From Anisus vortex (taxonomy: Eukaryota > Mollusca > Gastropoda > Planorbidae): 64,000 nt of DNA. Under the pieces are notes generated by a model, which was not told the origin of the DNA, did no database searches, and saw only the letters and a list, made by a program, of their open reading frames with translations. Both the position numbers and the translations under genes were made by a program. Shown here piece by piece: positions 36,082-48,009 of this stretch. Positions within the stretch are counted from its first letter, which is position 1. Every line of letters starts with the position of its first letter. The stretch covers positions 131,001-195,000 of the forward strand of contig CASBPS010000192.1 in NCBI GenBank assembly GCA_949126835.1. The letters are read 5' to 3'.

Positions 36082-37505
36082 CTCTACTGGCCGTACAAAA
36101 GCAGATTTGTGGTTTTGGCTTCTCCAGAAACCGTACAACGACTTGAAAAGCAGATTTCTTGTTTTGGCTTCTTTTCTGGCCGTAAAACAGCAGATTTGTT
36201 GTTTTGGCTTCTCTACTGGCCGTACAAAAGCAGATTTGTGGTTTTGGCGTTTCCACAGTCCGTACAACGACTTGAATAGCAGATTTCTTGTTTTGGCTCC
36301 TTTTCTGGCCGTACAACGACTTGAAAAGAGGATTTGTGGTTTTAGCTTCTCTTTTGGCCGTAACACAGCAGATTTATGGTTTTGGCTCTCTCCACAAACC
36401 GTACAACGACATGAATAGCAGATTTCTAGTTTTGGCTTCTTTTCTGGCCGTACAAAAACTTAAAAAGCAGATTTGTTGTTTTGGCTTCTCCACAAACCGT
36501 ACAACGACTTGACTAGCAGATTTGTGGTAATGGTGCTTCTGTTCTGGCAGTACAACGACTTGAATAGCAGATTTGTGGTTTTGGCTTCTCTTTTCGCCGT
36601 AATACAGCAGATTTGTGGTTTTGGCTTCTCTACTGGCCGTACAAAAGCAGATTTGTGGTTTTGGCTTCTCCAGAAACCGTACAACGACTTGAAAAGCAGA
36701 TTTCTGGTTTTGGCTCCTTTTCTGGCCGTACAACAGCAGATTTGTGGTTTTGGCTTTTCCACAATCCGTACAACGTCTTGAATAGCAGATTTCTGGTTTT
36801 GGCTCCTTTTCTGGCCGTACAAAAGCAGATTTGTGGTTTTGGCTTTTCCACAATCCGTACAACGACTTGAATAGCAGATTTCTAGTTTTGGCTTCTTTTC
36901 TGGCCGTACAAGGACTTAAAACGCAGATTTGTTGTTTTGGCTTCTCCACAAATTGTACAACGACTTGACTAGCAGATTTGTGGTAATGGTGCTTCTGTAC
37001 TGGCCTTACAACGACTTGAACAGCAGATTTGTGGTTTTGGCTTCTCTTTTCGCCTTAATACAGCAGATTTGTGGTTTTGGCTTCTCTACTGGACGTACAA
37101 AGGCAGATTTGTGGTTTTGGCTTCTCCAGAAACCGTACAACAACTTGAAAAGCAGATTTCTGGTTTTGGCTCCTTTTCTGGCCGTACAAAAGCAGATTTG
37201 TGGTTTTAGCTTTTCCACAATCCGTACAACGACTTGAATAGCAGATTTCTTGTTTTGGCTTTTTTTCTGGCCGTAAAACAGCAGATTTATGGTTTTGGCT
37301 CTCTCCACAAACCGTACAACGACTTGACTAGCAGATTTGTGGTAATGCTGCTTCTGTTCTGGCCGTACAACGACTTGAATAGCAGATTTGTGGTTTTGGC
37401 TTCTATTTTCGCCGTAATACAGCAGATTTGTGGTTTTGGCTTCTCTACTGGCCGTACAAAAGCAGATTTGTGGTTTTGGCTTCTCCAGAAACCGTACAAC
37501 GACTT
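36082..37505 (+). repeat. Copy of 17250-18673 (offset 18,832)
   Basis: This is an isolated 1.4-kb insertion of the 547/456/358-type material that otherwise fills 3.5-22 kb, including the ggcagtac marker and the cgacatgaata 50-bp monomer. It ends where cttgaaaagc becomes cttaaaaagc (37506). A private change at 37021 gives gaacagcag. The right part also belongs to the 36591-39778 block. Confidence 0.85.
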
Positions 37506-39778
37506 AAAAAGCAGATTTCTAGTTTTGGCTCCTTTTCTGGCCGTACAAAAGCAGATTTGTGGTTTTGGCTTTTCCACAATCCGTACAACGTCTTGAATAG
37601 CAGATTTCTTGTTTTGGCTTCTTTTCTGGCCGTAAAACAGCAGATTTGTGGTTTTGGTTTTTCCACAATCCGTACAACGACTTCAATAGCAGATTTCTAG
37701 TTTTGGCTTCTTTTCTGGCCGTACAAGGACTTAAAACGCAGATTTGTAGTTTTGGCTTCTCCACAAACCGTACAACGACTTGACTAGCAGATTTGTGGTA
37801 ATGGTGCTTCTGTTCTGGCCGTACAACGACTTGAATAGCAGATTTGTGGTTTTGGCTTCTCTTTTCTCCGTAATACAGCAGATTTGTGGTTTTGGCTTCT
37901 CTACTGGCCGTACAAAAGCAGATTTGTGGTTTTAGCTTTTCCACAATCCGTACAACGACTTGAATAGCAGATTTGTGGTAATGCTGCTTCTTTTCTGGCC
38001 GTACAACGACTTGAATAGCAGATTTGTGGTTTTGGCTTCTCTTTTCGCCGTAATACAGCAGATTTGTGGTTTTGGCTTCTCTAATGGCCGTACAAAAGCA
38101 GATTTGTGGTTTTGGCTTCTCCAGAAACCGTACAACGACTTGAAAAGCAGATTTCTGGTTTTGGCTCCTTTTCTAGCCGTACAAAAGCAGATTTGTGGTT
38201 TTGGCTTTTCCACAATCCGTACAACGTTCTGAATAGCAGATTTCTTGTTTTGGCTTCTTTTCTGGCCGTAAAACAGCAGATTTGTGGTTTTGGCTTCTCC
38301 AGAAACCGTACAACGACTTGAAAAGCAGATTTCTGGTTTTGGCTCCTTTTCTGGCCGTACAAAAGCAGATTTGTGGTTTTGGCTTTTCCACAATCCGTAC
38401 AACGACTTGAATAGCAGATTTCTAGTTTTGGCTTCTTTTCTGGCCGTACATGGACTTAAAACGCAGATTTGATGTTTTGGCTTCTCCACAAACCGTACAA
38501 CGACTTGACTAGCAGATTTGTGGTAATGGTGCTTCTGTTCTGGCCGTACAACGACTTGAATAGCAGATTTGTGGTTTTGGCTTCTCTTTTCGCCGTAATA
38601 CAGCAGATTTTTGGTTTTGGCTTCTCTACTGGCCGTACAAAAGCAGATTTGTGGTTTTGGCTTCTCCAGAAACCGAATAACGACTTGAAAAGCAGATTTC
38701 TGGTTTTGGCTCCTTTTCTGGCCGTACAAAAGCAGATTTGTGGTTTTGGCTTTTCCACAATCCGTACAACGTCTTGAATAGCAGATTTCTTGTATTGGCT
38801 TCTTTTCTGGCCGTAAAACAGCAGATTTGTGGTTTTGGCTTCTCCAGAAACTGTACAACGACTTGAAAAGCAGATTTCTGGTTTTGGCTCCTTTTCTGGC
38901 CGTACGAAAGCAGATTTGTGGTTTTGGTTTTTCCACAATCCGTACAACGACTTGAATAGCAGATTTCTAGTTTTGGCTTCTTTTCTGGCCGTACAAGGAC
39001 TTAAAACGCAGATTTGTTGTTTTGGCTTCTCCACAAACCGTACAACGACTTGACTAGCAGATTTGTGGTAATGGTGCTTCTGTTCTGGCCGTACAACGAC
39101 TTGAATAGCAGATTTGTGGTTTTGGCTTCTCTTTTCGCCGTAATACAGCAGATTTGTGGTTTTGGCTTCTCTACTGGCCGTACAAAAGCAGATTTGTGGT
39201 TTTGGCTTCTCCAGAAACCGTACAACGACTTGAAAAGCAGATTTCTTGTTTTGGCTTCTTTTCTGGCCGTAAAACAGCAGATTTGTTGTTTTGGCTTCTC
39301 TACTGGCCGTACAAAAGCAGATTTGTGGTTTTGGCGTTTCCACAGTCCGTACAACGACTTGAATAGCAGATTTCTTGTTTTGGCTCCTTTTCTGGCCGTA
39401 CAACGACTTGAAAAGAGGATTTGTGGTTTTGGCTTTTCCACAATCCGTACAACGACTTGAATAGCAGATTTCTAGTTTTGGCTTCTTTTCTGGCCGTACA
39501 AGGACTTAAAACGCAGATTTGTTGTTTTGGCTTCTCCACAAATTGTACAACGACTTGACTAGCAGATTTGTGGTAATGGTGCTTCTGTTCTGGCCTTACA
39601 ACGACTTGAATAGCAGATTTGTGGTTTTGGCTTCTCTTTTCGCCTTAATACAGCAGATTTGTGGTTTTGGCTTCTCTACTGGACGTACAAAGGCAGATTT
39701 GTGGTTTTGGCTTCTCCAGAAACCGTACAACAACTTGAAAAGCAGATTTCTGGTTTTGGCTCCTTTTCTGGCCGTACA
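36591..39778 (+). repeat. Copy of 21842-25029 (offset 14,749)
   Basis: The match begins after ttctcttttc versus ttctattttc (36590/21841). It ends where gtacaaaagc replaces gtacaacgac. Immediately to the right the offset changes to 14,373, a difference of 376 bp. This copy therefore has one fewer 376-bp higher-order repeat than the 24.6-25.4 kb locus. Confidence 0.85.
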
Positions 39779-40507
39779 AAAGCAGATTTGTGGTTTTGGC
39801 TTTTCCACAATCCGTACAACGTTCTGAATAGCAGATTTCTTGTTTTGGCTTCTTTTCTGGCCGTAAAACAGCAGATTTGTGGTTTTGGCTTCTCCAGAAA
39901 CCGTACAACGACTTGAAAAGCAGATTTCTGGTTTTGGCTCCTTTTCTGGCCGTACAAAAGCAGATTTGTGGTTTTGGCTTTTCCAGAATATGTACAAAGA
40001 CTTGAATAGCAGATTTCTAGTTTTGGCTTCTTTTCTGGCCGTACATGGACTTAAAACGCAGATTTGATGTTTTGGCTTCTCCACAAACCGTACAACGTCT
40101 TGACTAGCAGATTTGTGGTAATGGTGCTTCTGTTCTGGCCGTACAACGACTTGAATAGCAGATTTGTGGTTTTGGCTTCTCTTTTCGCCGTAATACAGCA
40201 GATTTGTGGTTTTGGCTTCTCTACTGGCCGTACAAAAGCAGATTTGTGGTTTTGGCTTCTCCAGAAACCGTACAACGACTTGAAAAGCAGATTTCTGGTT
40301 TTGGCTCCTTTTCTGACCGTACAAAAGCAGATTTGTGGTTTTGGCTTTTCCACAATCCGTACAACGTCTTGAATAGCAGATTTCTTGTATTGGCTTCTTT
40401 TCTGGCCGTAAAACAGCAGATTTGTGGTTTTGGCTTCTCCAGAAACTGTACAACGACTTGAAAAGCAGATTTCTGGTTTTGGCTCCTTTTCTGGCCGTAC
40501 AAAAGCA

Positions 40508-43500
40508 GATTTGTGGTTTTGGCTTTTCCACAATCCGTACAACGACTTGAATAGCAGATTTCTAGTTTTGGCTTCTTTTCTGGCCGTACAAGGACTTAAA
40601 ACGCAGATTTGTTGTTTTGGCTTCTCCACAAATTGTACAACGACTTGACTAGCAGATTTGTGGTAATGGTGCTTCTGTTCTGGCCTTACAACGACTTGAA
40701 TAGCAGATTTGTGGTTTTGGCTTCTCTTTTCGCCTTAATACAGCAGATTTGTGGTTTTGGCTTCTCTACTGGACGTACAAAGGCAGATTTGTGGTTTTGG
40801 CTTCTCCAGAAACCGTACAACAACTTGAAAAGCAGATTTCTGGTTTTGGCTCCTTTTCTGGCCGTACAAAAGCAGATTTGTGGTTTAAGCTTCTCTTTTC
40901 GCCGTAATACAGCAGATTTGTGGTTTTGGCTTCTCTACTGGCCGTACAAAAGCAGATTTGTGGTTTTTGCTTTTCCACAATCCGTACAACGACTTGAATA
41001 GCAGATTTGTGGTAATGCTGCTTCTGTTCTGGCCGTACAACGACTTGAATAGCAGATTTGTGGTTTTGGCTTCTCTTTTCGCCGTAATACAGCAGATTTG
41101 TGGTTTTGGCTTCTCTAATGGCCGTACAAAAGCAGATTTGTGATTTTGGCTTCTCCAGAAACCGTACAACGACTTGAAAAGCAGATTTCTGGTTTTGGCT
41201 CCTTTTCTGGCCGTACAAAAGCAGATTTGTGGTTTTGGCTTTTCCACAATCCGTACAACGTTCTGAATAGCAGATTTCTTGGTTTGGCTTCTTTTCTGGC
41301 CGTAAAACAGCAGATTTGTGGTTTTGGCTTCTCCAGAAACCGTACAACGACTTGAAAAGCAGATTTCTGGTTTTGGCTCCTTTTCTGGCCGTACAAAAGC
41401 AGATTTGTGGTTTTGGCTTTTCCACAATCCGTACAACGACTTGAATAGCAGATTTCTAGTTTTGGCTTCTTTTCTGGCCGTACATGGACTTAAAACGCAG
41501 ATTTGATGTTTTGGCTTCTCCACAAACCGTACAACGACTTGACTAGCAGATTTGTGGTAATGGTGCTTCTGTTCTGTCCGTACAACGACTTGAATAGCAG
41601 ATTTGTGGTTTTGGCTTCTCTTTTCGCCGTAATACAGCAGATTTGTGGTTTTGGCTTCTCTACTGGCCGTACAAAAGCAGATTTGTGGTTTTGGCTTCTC
41701 CAGAAGCCGTACAACGACTTGAAAAGCAGATTTCTGGTTTTGGCTCATTTTCTGGCCGTACAAAAGCAGATTTGTGGTTTTGGCTTCTCCACAATCCGTA
41801 CAACGTCTTGAATAGCAGAATTCTTGTATTGGCTTCTTTTCTGGCCGTAAAACAGCAGATTTGTGGTTTTGGCTTCTCCAGAAACTGTACAACGACTTGA
41901 AAAGCAGATTTCTGGTTTTGGCTCCTTTTCTGGCCGTACGAAAGCAGATTTGTGGTTTTGGTTTTTCCACAATCCGTACAACGACTTGAATAGCAGATTT
42001 CTAGTTTTGGCTTCTTTTCTGGCCGTACAAGGACTTAAAACGCAGATTTGTTGTTTTGGCTTCTCCACAAACCGTACAACGACTTGACTAGCAGATTTGT
42101 GGTAATGGTGCTTCTGTTCTGGCCGTACAACGACTTGAATAGCAGATTTGTGGTTTTGGCTTCTCTTTTCGCCGTAATACAGCAGATTTGTGGTTTTGGC
42201 TTCCTCTACTGGCCGTACAAAAGCAGATTTGTGGTTTTGGCTTCTCCAGAAACCGTACAACGACTTGAAAAGCAGATTTCTTGTTTTGGCTTCTTTTCTG
42301 GCCGTAAAACAGCAGATTTGTTGTTTTGGCTTCTCTATTGGCCGTACAAAAGCAGATTTGTGGTTTTGGCTTCTCCACAATCCGTACAACGTCTTGAATA
42401 GCAGATTTCTGGTTTTGGCTCCTTTTCTGGCCGTACAAAAGCAGATTTGTGGTTTTGGCTTTTCCACAATCCGTACAACGACTTGAATAGCAGATTTCTA
42501 GTTTTGGCTTCTTTTCTGGCCGTACAAGGACTTAAAACGCAGATTTGTTGTTTTGGCTTCTCCACAAATTGTACAACGACTTGACTAGCAGATTTGTGGT
42601 AATGGTGCTTCTGTACTGGCCTTACAATGACTTGAATAGCAGATTTGTGGTTTTGGCTTCTCTTTTCGCCTTAATACAGCAGATTTGTGGTTTTGGCTTC
42701 TCTACTGGACGTACAAAGGCAGATTTGTGGTTTTGGCTTCTCCAGAAACCGTACAACAACTTGAAAAGCAGATTTCTGGTTTTGGCTCCTTTTCTGGCCG
42801 TACAAAAGAAGATTTGTGGTTTTAGCTTTTCCACAATCCGTACAACGACTTGAATAGCAGATTTGTTGTTTTGGCTTTTTTTCTGGCCGTAAAACAGCAG
42901 ATTTATGGTTTTGGCTCTCTCCACAAACCGTACAACGACTTGAATAGCAGATTTCTAGTTTTGGCTTCTTTACTGGCCGTACAAGGACTTGAAAAGAGGA
43001 TTTGTGGTTTTGGCTTTTCCACAATCCGTACAACGACTTGAATAGCAGATTTCTAGTTTTGGCTTCTTTTCTGGCCGTACAAGGACTTAAAACGCAGATT
43101 TGTTGTTTTGGCTTCTCCACAAATTGTACAACGACTTGACTAGCAGATTTGTGGTAATGGTGCTTCTGTTCTGGCCTTACAACGACTTGAATAGCAGATT
43201 TGTGGTTTTGGCTTCTCTTTTCGCCTTAATACAGCAGATTTGTGGTTTTGGCTTCTCTACTGGACGTACAAAGGCAGATTTGTGGTTTTGGCTTCTCCAG
43301 AAACCGTACAACAACTTGAAAAGCAGATTTCTGGTTTTGGCTCCTTTTCTGGCCGTACAAAAGCAGATTTGTGGTTTAAGCTTCTCTTTTCGCCGTAATA
43401 CAGCAGATTTGTGGTTTTGGCTTCTCTACTGGCCGTACAAAAGCAGATTTGTGGTTTTTGCTTTTCCACAATCCGTACAACGACTTGAATAGCAGATTTG

Positions 43501-46500
43501 TGGTAATGCTGCTTCTGTTCTGGCCGTACAACGACTTGAATAGCAGATTTGTGGTTTTGGCTTCTCTTTTCGCCGTAATACAGCAGATTTGTGGTTTTGG
43601 CTTCTCTAATGGCCGTACAAAAGCAGATTTGTGATTTTGGCTTCTCCAGAAACCGTACAACGACTTGAAAAGCAGATTTCTGGTTTTGGCTCCTTTTCTG
43701 GCCGTACAAAAGCAGATTTGTGGTTTTGGCTTTTCCACAATCCGTACAACGTTCTGAATAGCAGATTTCTTGGTTTGGCTTCTTTTCTGGCCGTAAAACA
43801 GCAGATTTGTGGTTTTGGCTTCTCCAGAAACCGTACAACGACTTGAAAAGCAGATTTCTGGTTTTGGCTCCTTTTCTGGCCGTACAAAAGCAGATTTGTG
43901 GTTTTGGCTTTTCCACAATCCGTACAACGACTTGAATAGCAGATTTCTAGTTTTGGCTTCTTTTCTGGCCGTACATGGACTTAAAACGCAGATTTGATGT
44001 TTTGGCTTCTCCACAAACCGTACAACGACTTGACTAGCAGATTTGTGGTAATGGTGCTTCTGTTCTGTCCGTACAACGACTTGAATAGCAGATTTGTGGT
44101 TTTGGCTTCTCTTTTCGCCGTAATACAGCAGATTTGTGGTTTTGGCTTCTCTACTGGCCGTACAAAAGCAGATTTGTGGTTTTGGCTTCTCCAGAAGCCG
44201 TACAACGACTTGAAAAGCAGATTTCTGGTTTTGGCTCATTTTCTGGCCGTACAAAAGCAGATTTGTGGTTTTGGCTTCTCCACAATCCGTACAACGTCTT
44301 GAATAGCAGAATTCTTGTATTGGCTTCTTTTCTGGCCGTAAAACAGCAGATTTGTGGTTTTGGCTTCTCCAGAAACTGTACAACGACTTGAAAAGCAGAT
44401 TTCTGGTTTTGGCTCCTTTTCTGGCCGTACGAAAGCAGATTTGTGGTTTTGGTTTTTCCACAATCCGTACAACGACTTGAATAGCAGATTTCTAGTTTTG
44501 GCTTCTTTTCTGGCCGTACAAGGACTTAAAACGCAGATTTGTTGTTTTGGCTTCTCCACAAACCGTACAACGACTTGACTAGCAGATTTGTGGTAATGGT
44601 GCTTCTGTTCTGGCCGTACAACGACTTGAATAGCAGATTTGTGGTTTTGGCTTCTCTTTTCGCCGTAATACAGCAGATTTGTGGTTTTGGCTTCCTCTAC
44701 TGGCCGTACAAAAGCAGATTTGTGGTTTTGGCTTCTCCAGAAACCGTACAACGACTTGAAAAGCAGATTTCTTGTTTTGGCTTCTTTTCTGGCCGTAAAA
44801 CAGCAGATTTGTTGTTTTGGCTTCTCTATTGGCCGTACAAAAGCAGATTTGTGGTTTTGGCTTCTCCACAATCCGTACAACGTCTTGAATAGCAGATTTC
44901 TGGTTTTGGCTCCTTTTCTGGCCGTACAAAAGCAGATTTGTGGTTTTGGCTTTTCCACAATCCGTACAACGACTTGAATAGCAGATTTCTAGTTTTGGCT
45001 TCTTTTCTGGCCGTACAAGGACTTAAAACGCAGATTTGTTGTTTTGGCTTCTCCACAAATTGTACAACGACTTGACTAGCAGATTTGTGGTAATGGTGCT
45101 TCTGTACTGGCCTTACAATGACTTGAATAGCAGATTTGTGGTTTTGGCTTCTCTTTTCGCCTTAATACAGCAGATTTGTGGTTTTGGCTTCTCTACTGGA
45201 CGTACAAAGGCAGATTTGTGGTTTTGGCTTCTCCAGAAACCGTACAACAACTTGAAAAGCAGATTTCTGGTTTTGGCTCCTTTTCTGGCCGTACAAAAGA
45301 AGATTTGTGGTTTTAGCTTTTCCACAATCCGTACAACGACTTGAATAGCAGATTTGTTGTTTTGGCTTTTTTTCTGGCCGTAAAACAGCAGATTTATGGT
45401 TTTGGCTCTCTCCACAAACCGTACAACGACTTGAATAGCAGATTTCTAGTTTTGGCTTCTTTACTGGCCGTACAAGGACTTGAAAAGAGGATTTGTGGTT
45501 TTGGCTTTTCCACAATCCGTACAACGACTTGAATAGCAGATTTCTAGTTTTGGCTTCTTTTCTGGCCGTACAAGGACTTAAAACGCAGATTTGTTGTTTT
45601 GGCTTCTCCACAAATTGTACAACGACTTGACTAGCAGATTTGTGGTAATGGTGCTTCTGTTCTGGCCTTACAACGACTTGAATAGCAGATTTGTGGTTTT
45701 GGCTTCTCTTTTCGCCTTAATACAGCAGATTTGTGGTTTTGGCTTCTCTACTGGACGTACAAAGGCAGATTTGTGGTTTTGGCTTCTCCAGAAACCGTAC
45801 AACAACTTGAAAAGCAGATTTCTGGTTTTGGCTCCTTTTCTGGCCGTACAAAAGCAGATTTGTGGTTTAAGCTTCTCTTTTCGCCGTAATACAGCAGATT
45901 TGTGGTTTTGGCTTCTCTACTGGCCGTACAAAAGCAGATTTGTGGTTTTTGCTTTTCCACAATCCGTACAACGACTTGAATAGCAGATTTGTGGTAATGC
46001 TGCTTCTGTTCTGGCCGTACAACGACTTGAATAGCAGATTTGTGGTTTTGGCTTCTCTTTTCGCCGTAATACAGCAGATTTGTGGTTTTGGCTTCTCTAA
46101 TGGCCGTACAAAAGCAGATTTGTGATTTTGGCTTCTCCAGAAACCGTACAACGACTTGAAAAGCAGATTTCTGGTTTTGGCTCCTTTTCTGGCCGTACAA
46201 AAGCAGATTTGTGGTTTTGGCTTTTCCACAATCCGTACAACGTTCTGAATAGCAGATTTCTTGGTTTGGCTTCTTTTCTGGCCGTAAAACAGCAGATTTG
46301 TGGTTTTGGCTTCTCCAGAAACCGTACAACGACTTGAAAAGCAGATTTCTGGTTTTGGCTCCTTTTCTGGCCTTACAAAAGCAGATTTGTGGTTTTGGCT
46401 TTTCCACAATCCGTACAACGACTTGAATAGCAGATTTCTAGTTTTGGCTTCTTTTCTGGCCGTACATGGACTTAAAACGCAGATTTGATGTTTTGGCTTC

Positions 46501-47972
46501 TCCACAAACCGTACAACGACTTGACTAGCAGATTTGTGGTAATGGTGCTTCTGTTCTGTCCGTACAACGACTTGAATAGCAGATTTGTGGTTTTGGCTTC
46601 TCTTTTCGCCGTAATACAGCAGATTTGTGGTTTTGGCTTCTCTACTGGCCGTACAAAAGCAGATTTGTGGTTTTGGCTTCTCCAGAAGCCGTACAACGAC
46701 TTGAAAAGCAGATTTCTGGTTTTGGCTCATTTTCTGGCCGTACAAAAGCAGATTTGTGGTTTTGGCTTCTCCACAATCCGTACAACGTCTTGAATAGCAG
46801 AATTCTTGTATTGGCTTCTTTTCTGGCCGTAAAACAGCAGATTTGTGGTTTTGGCTTCTCCAGAAACTGTACAACGACTTGAAAAGCAGATTTCTGGTTT
46901 TGGCTCCTTTTCTGGCCGTACAAAAGCAGATTTGTGGTTTTGGTTTTTCCACAATCCGTACAACGACTTGAATAGCAGATTTCTAGTTTTGGCTTCTTTT
47001 CTGGCCGTACAAGGACTTAAAACGCAGATTTGTTGTTTTGGCTTCTCCACAAACCGTACAACGACTTGACTAGCAGATTTGTGGTAATGGTGCTTCTGTT
47101 CTGGCCGTACAACGACTTGAATAGCAGATTTGTGGTTTTGGCTTCTCTTTTCGCCGTAATACAGCAGATTTGTGGTTTTGGCTTCCTCTACTGGCCGTAC
47201 AAAAGCAGATTTGTGGTTTTGGCTTCTCCAGAAACCGTACAACGACTTGAAAAGCAGATTTCTTGTTTTGGCTTCTTTTCTGGCCGTAAAACAGCAGATT
47301 TGTTGTTTTGGCTTCTCTATTGGCCGTACAAAAGCAGATTTGTGGTTTTGGCTTCTCCACAATCCGTACAACGTCTTGAATAGCAGATTTCTGGTTTTGG
47401 CTCCTTTTCTGGCCGTACAAAAGCAGATTTGTGGTTTTGGCTTTTCCACAATCCGTACAACGACTTGAATAGCAGATTTCTAGTTTTGGCTTCTTTTCTG
47501 GCCGTACAAGGACTTAAAACGCAGATTTGTTGTTTTGGCTTCTCCACAAATTGTACAACGACTTGACTAGCAGATTTGTGGTAATGGTGCTTCTGTACTG
47601 GCCTTACAATGACTTGAATAGCAGATTTGTGGTTTTGGCTTCTCTTTTCGCCTTAATACAGCAGATTTGTGGTTTTGGCTTCTCTACTGGACGTACAAAG
47701 GCAGATTTGTGGTTTTGGCTTCTCCAGAAACCGTACAACAACTTGAAAAGCAGATTTCTGGTTTTGGCTCCTTTTCTGGCCGTACAAAAGAAGATTTGTG
47801 GTTTTAGCTTTTCCACAATCCGTACAACGACTTGAATAGCAGATTTCTTGTTTTGGCTTTTTTTCTGGCCGTAAAACAGCAGATTTATGGTTTTGGCTCT
47901 CTCCACAAACCGTACAACGACTTGAATAGCAGATTTCTAGTTTTGGCTTCTTTACTGGCCGTACAAGGACTT
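40508..47972 (+). repeat. 2,491-bp unit in three tandem copies
   Basis: Copies are 40508-42998, 42999-45489 and 45490-47972; the last is 8 bp short of full length. The left limit is gcagattt against gaggattt at 40507/42998. The right limit is cttaaaaagc against cttgaaaagagg at 47973/45482. Copies 1 and 2 share gtacgaaagc (near 41938 and 44429) and gatttgttg (near 42865 and 45356). Copy 3 has gtacaaaagc and gatttcttg there, plus a private ccttac at 46373. Copies 1 and 2 are therefore the younger pair. Confidence 0.9.
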
Positions 47973-48009
47973 AAAAAGCAGATTTGCTGTTTTGGCTTCT
48001 CCACAAACC

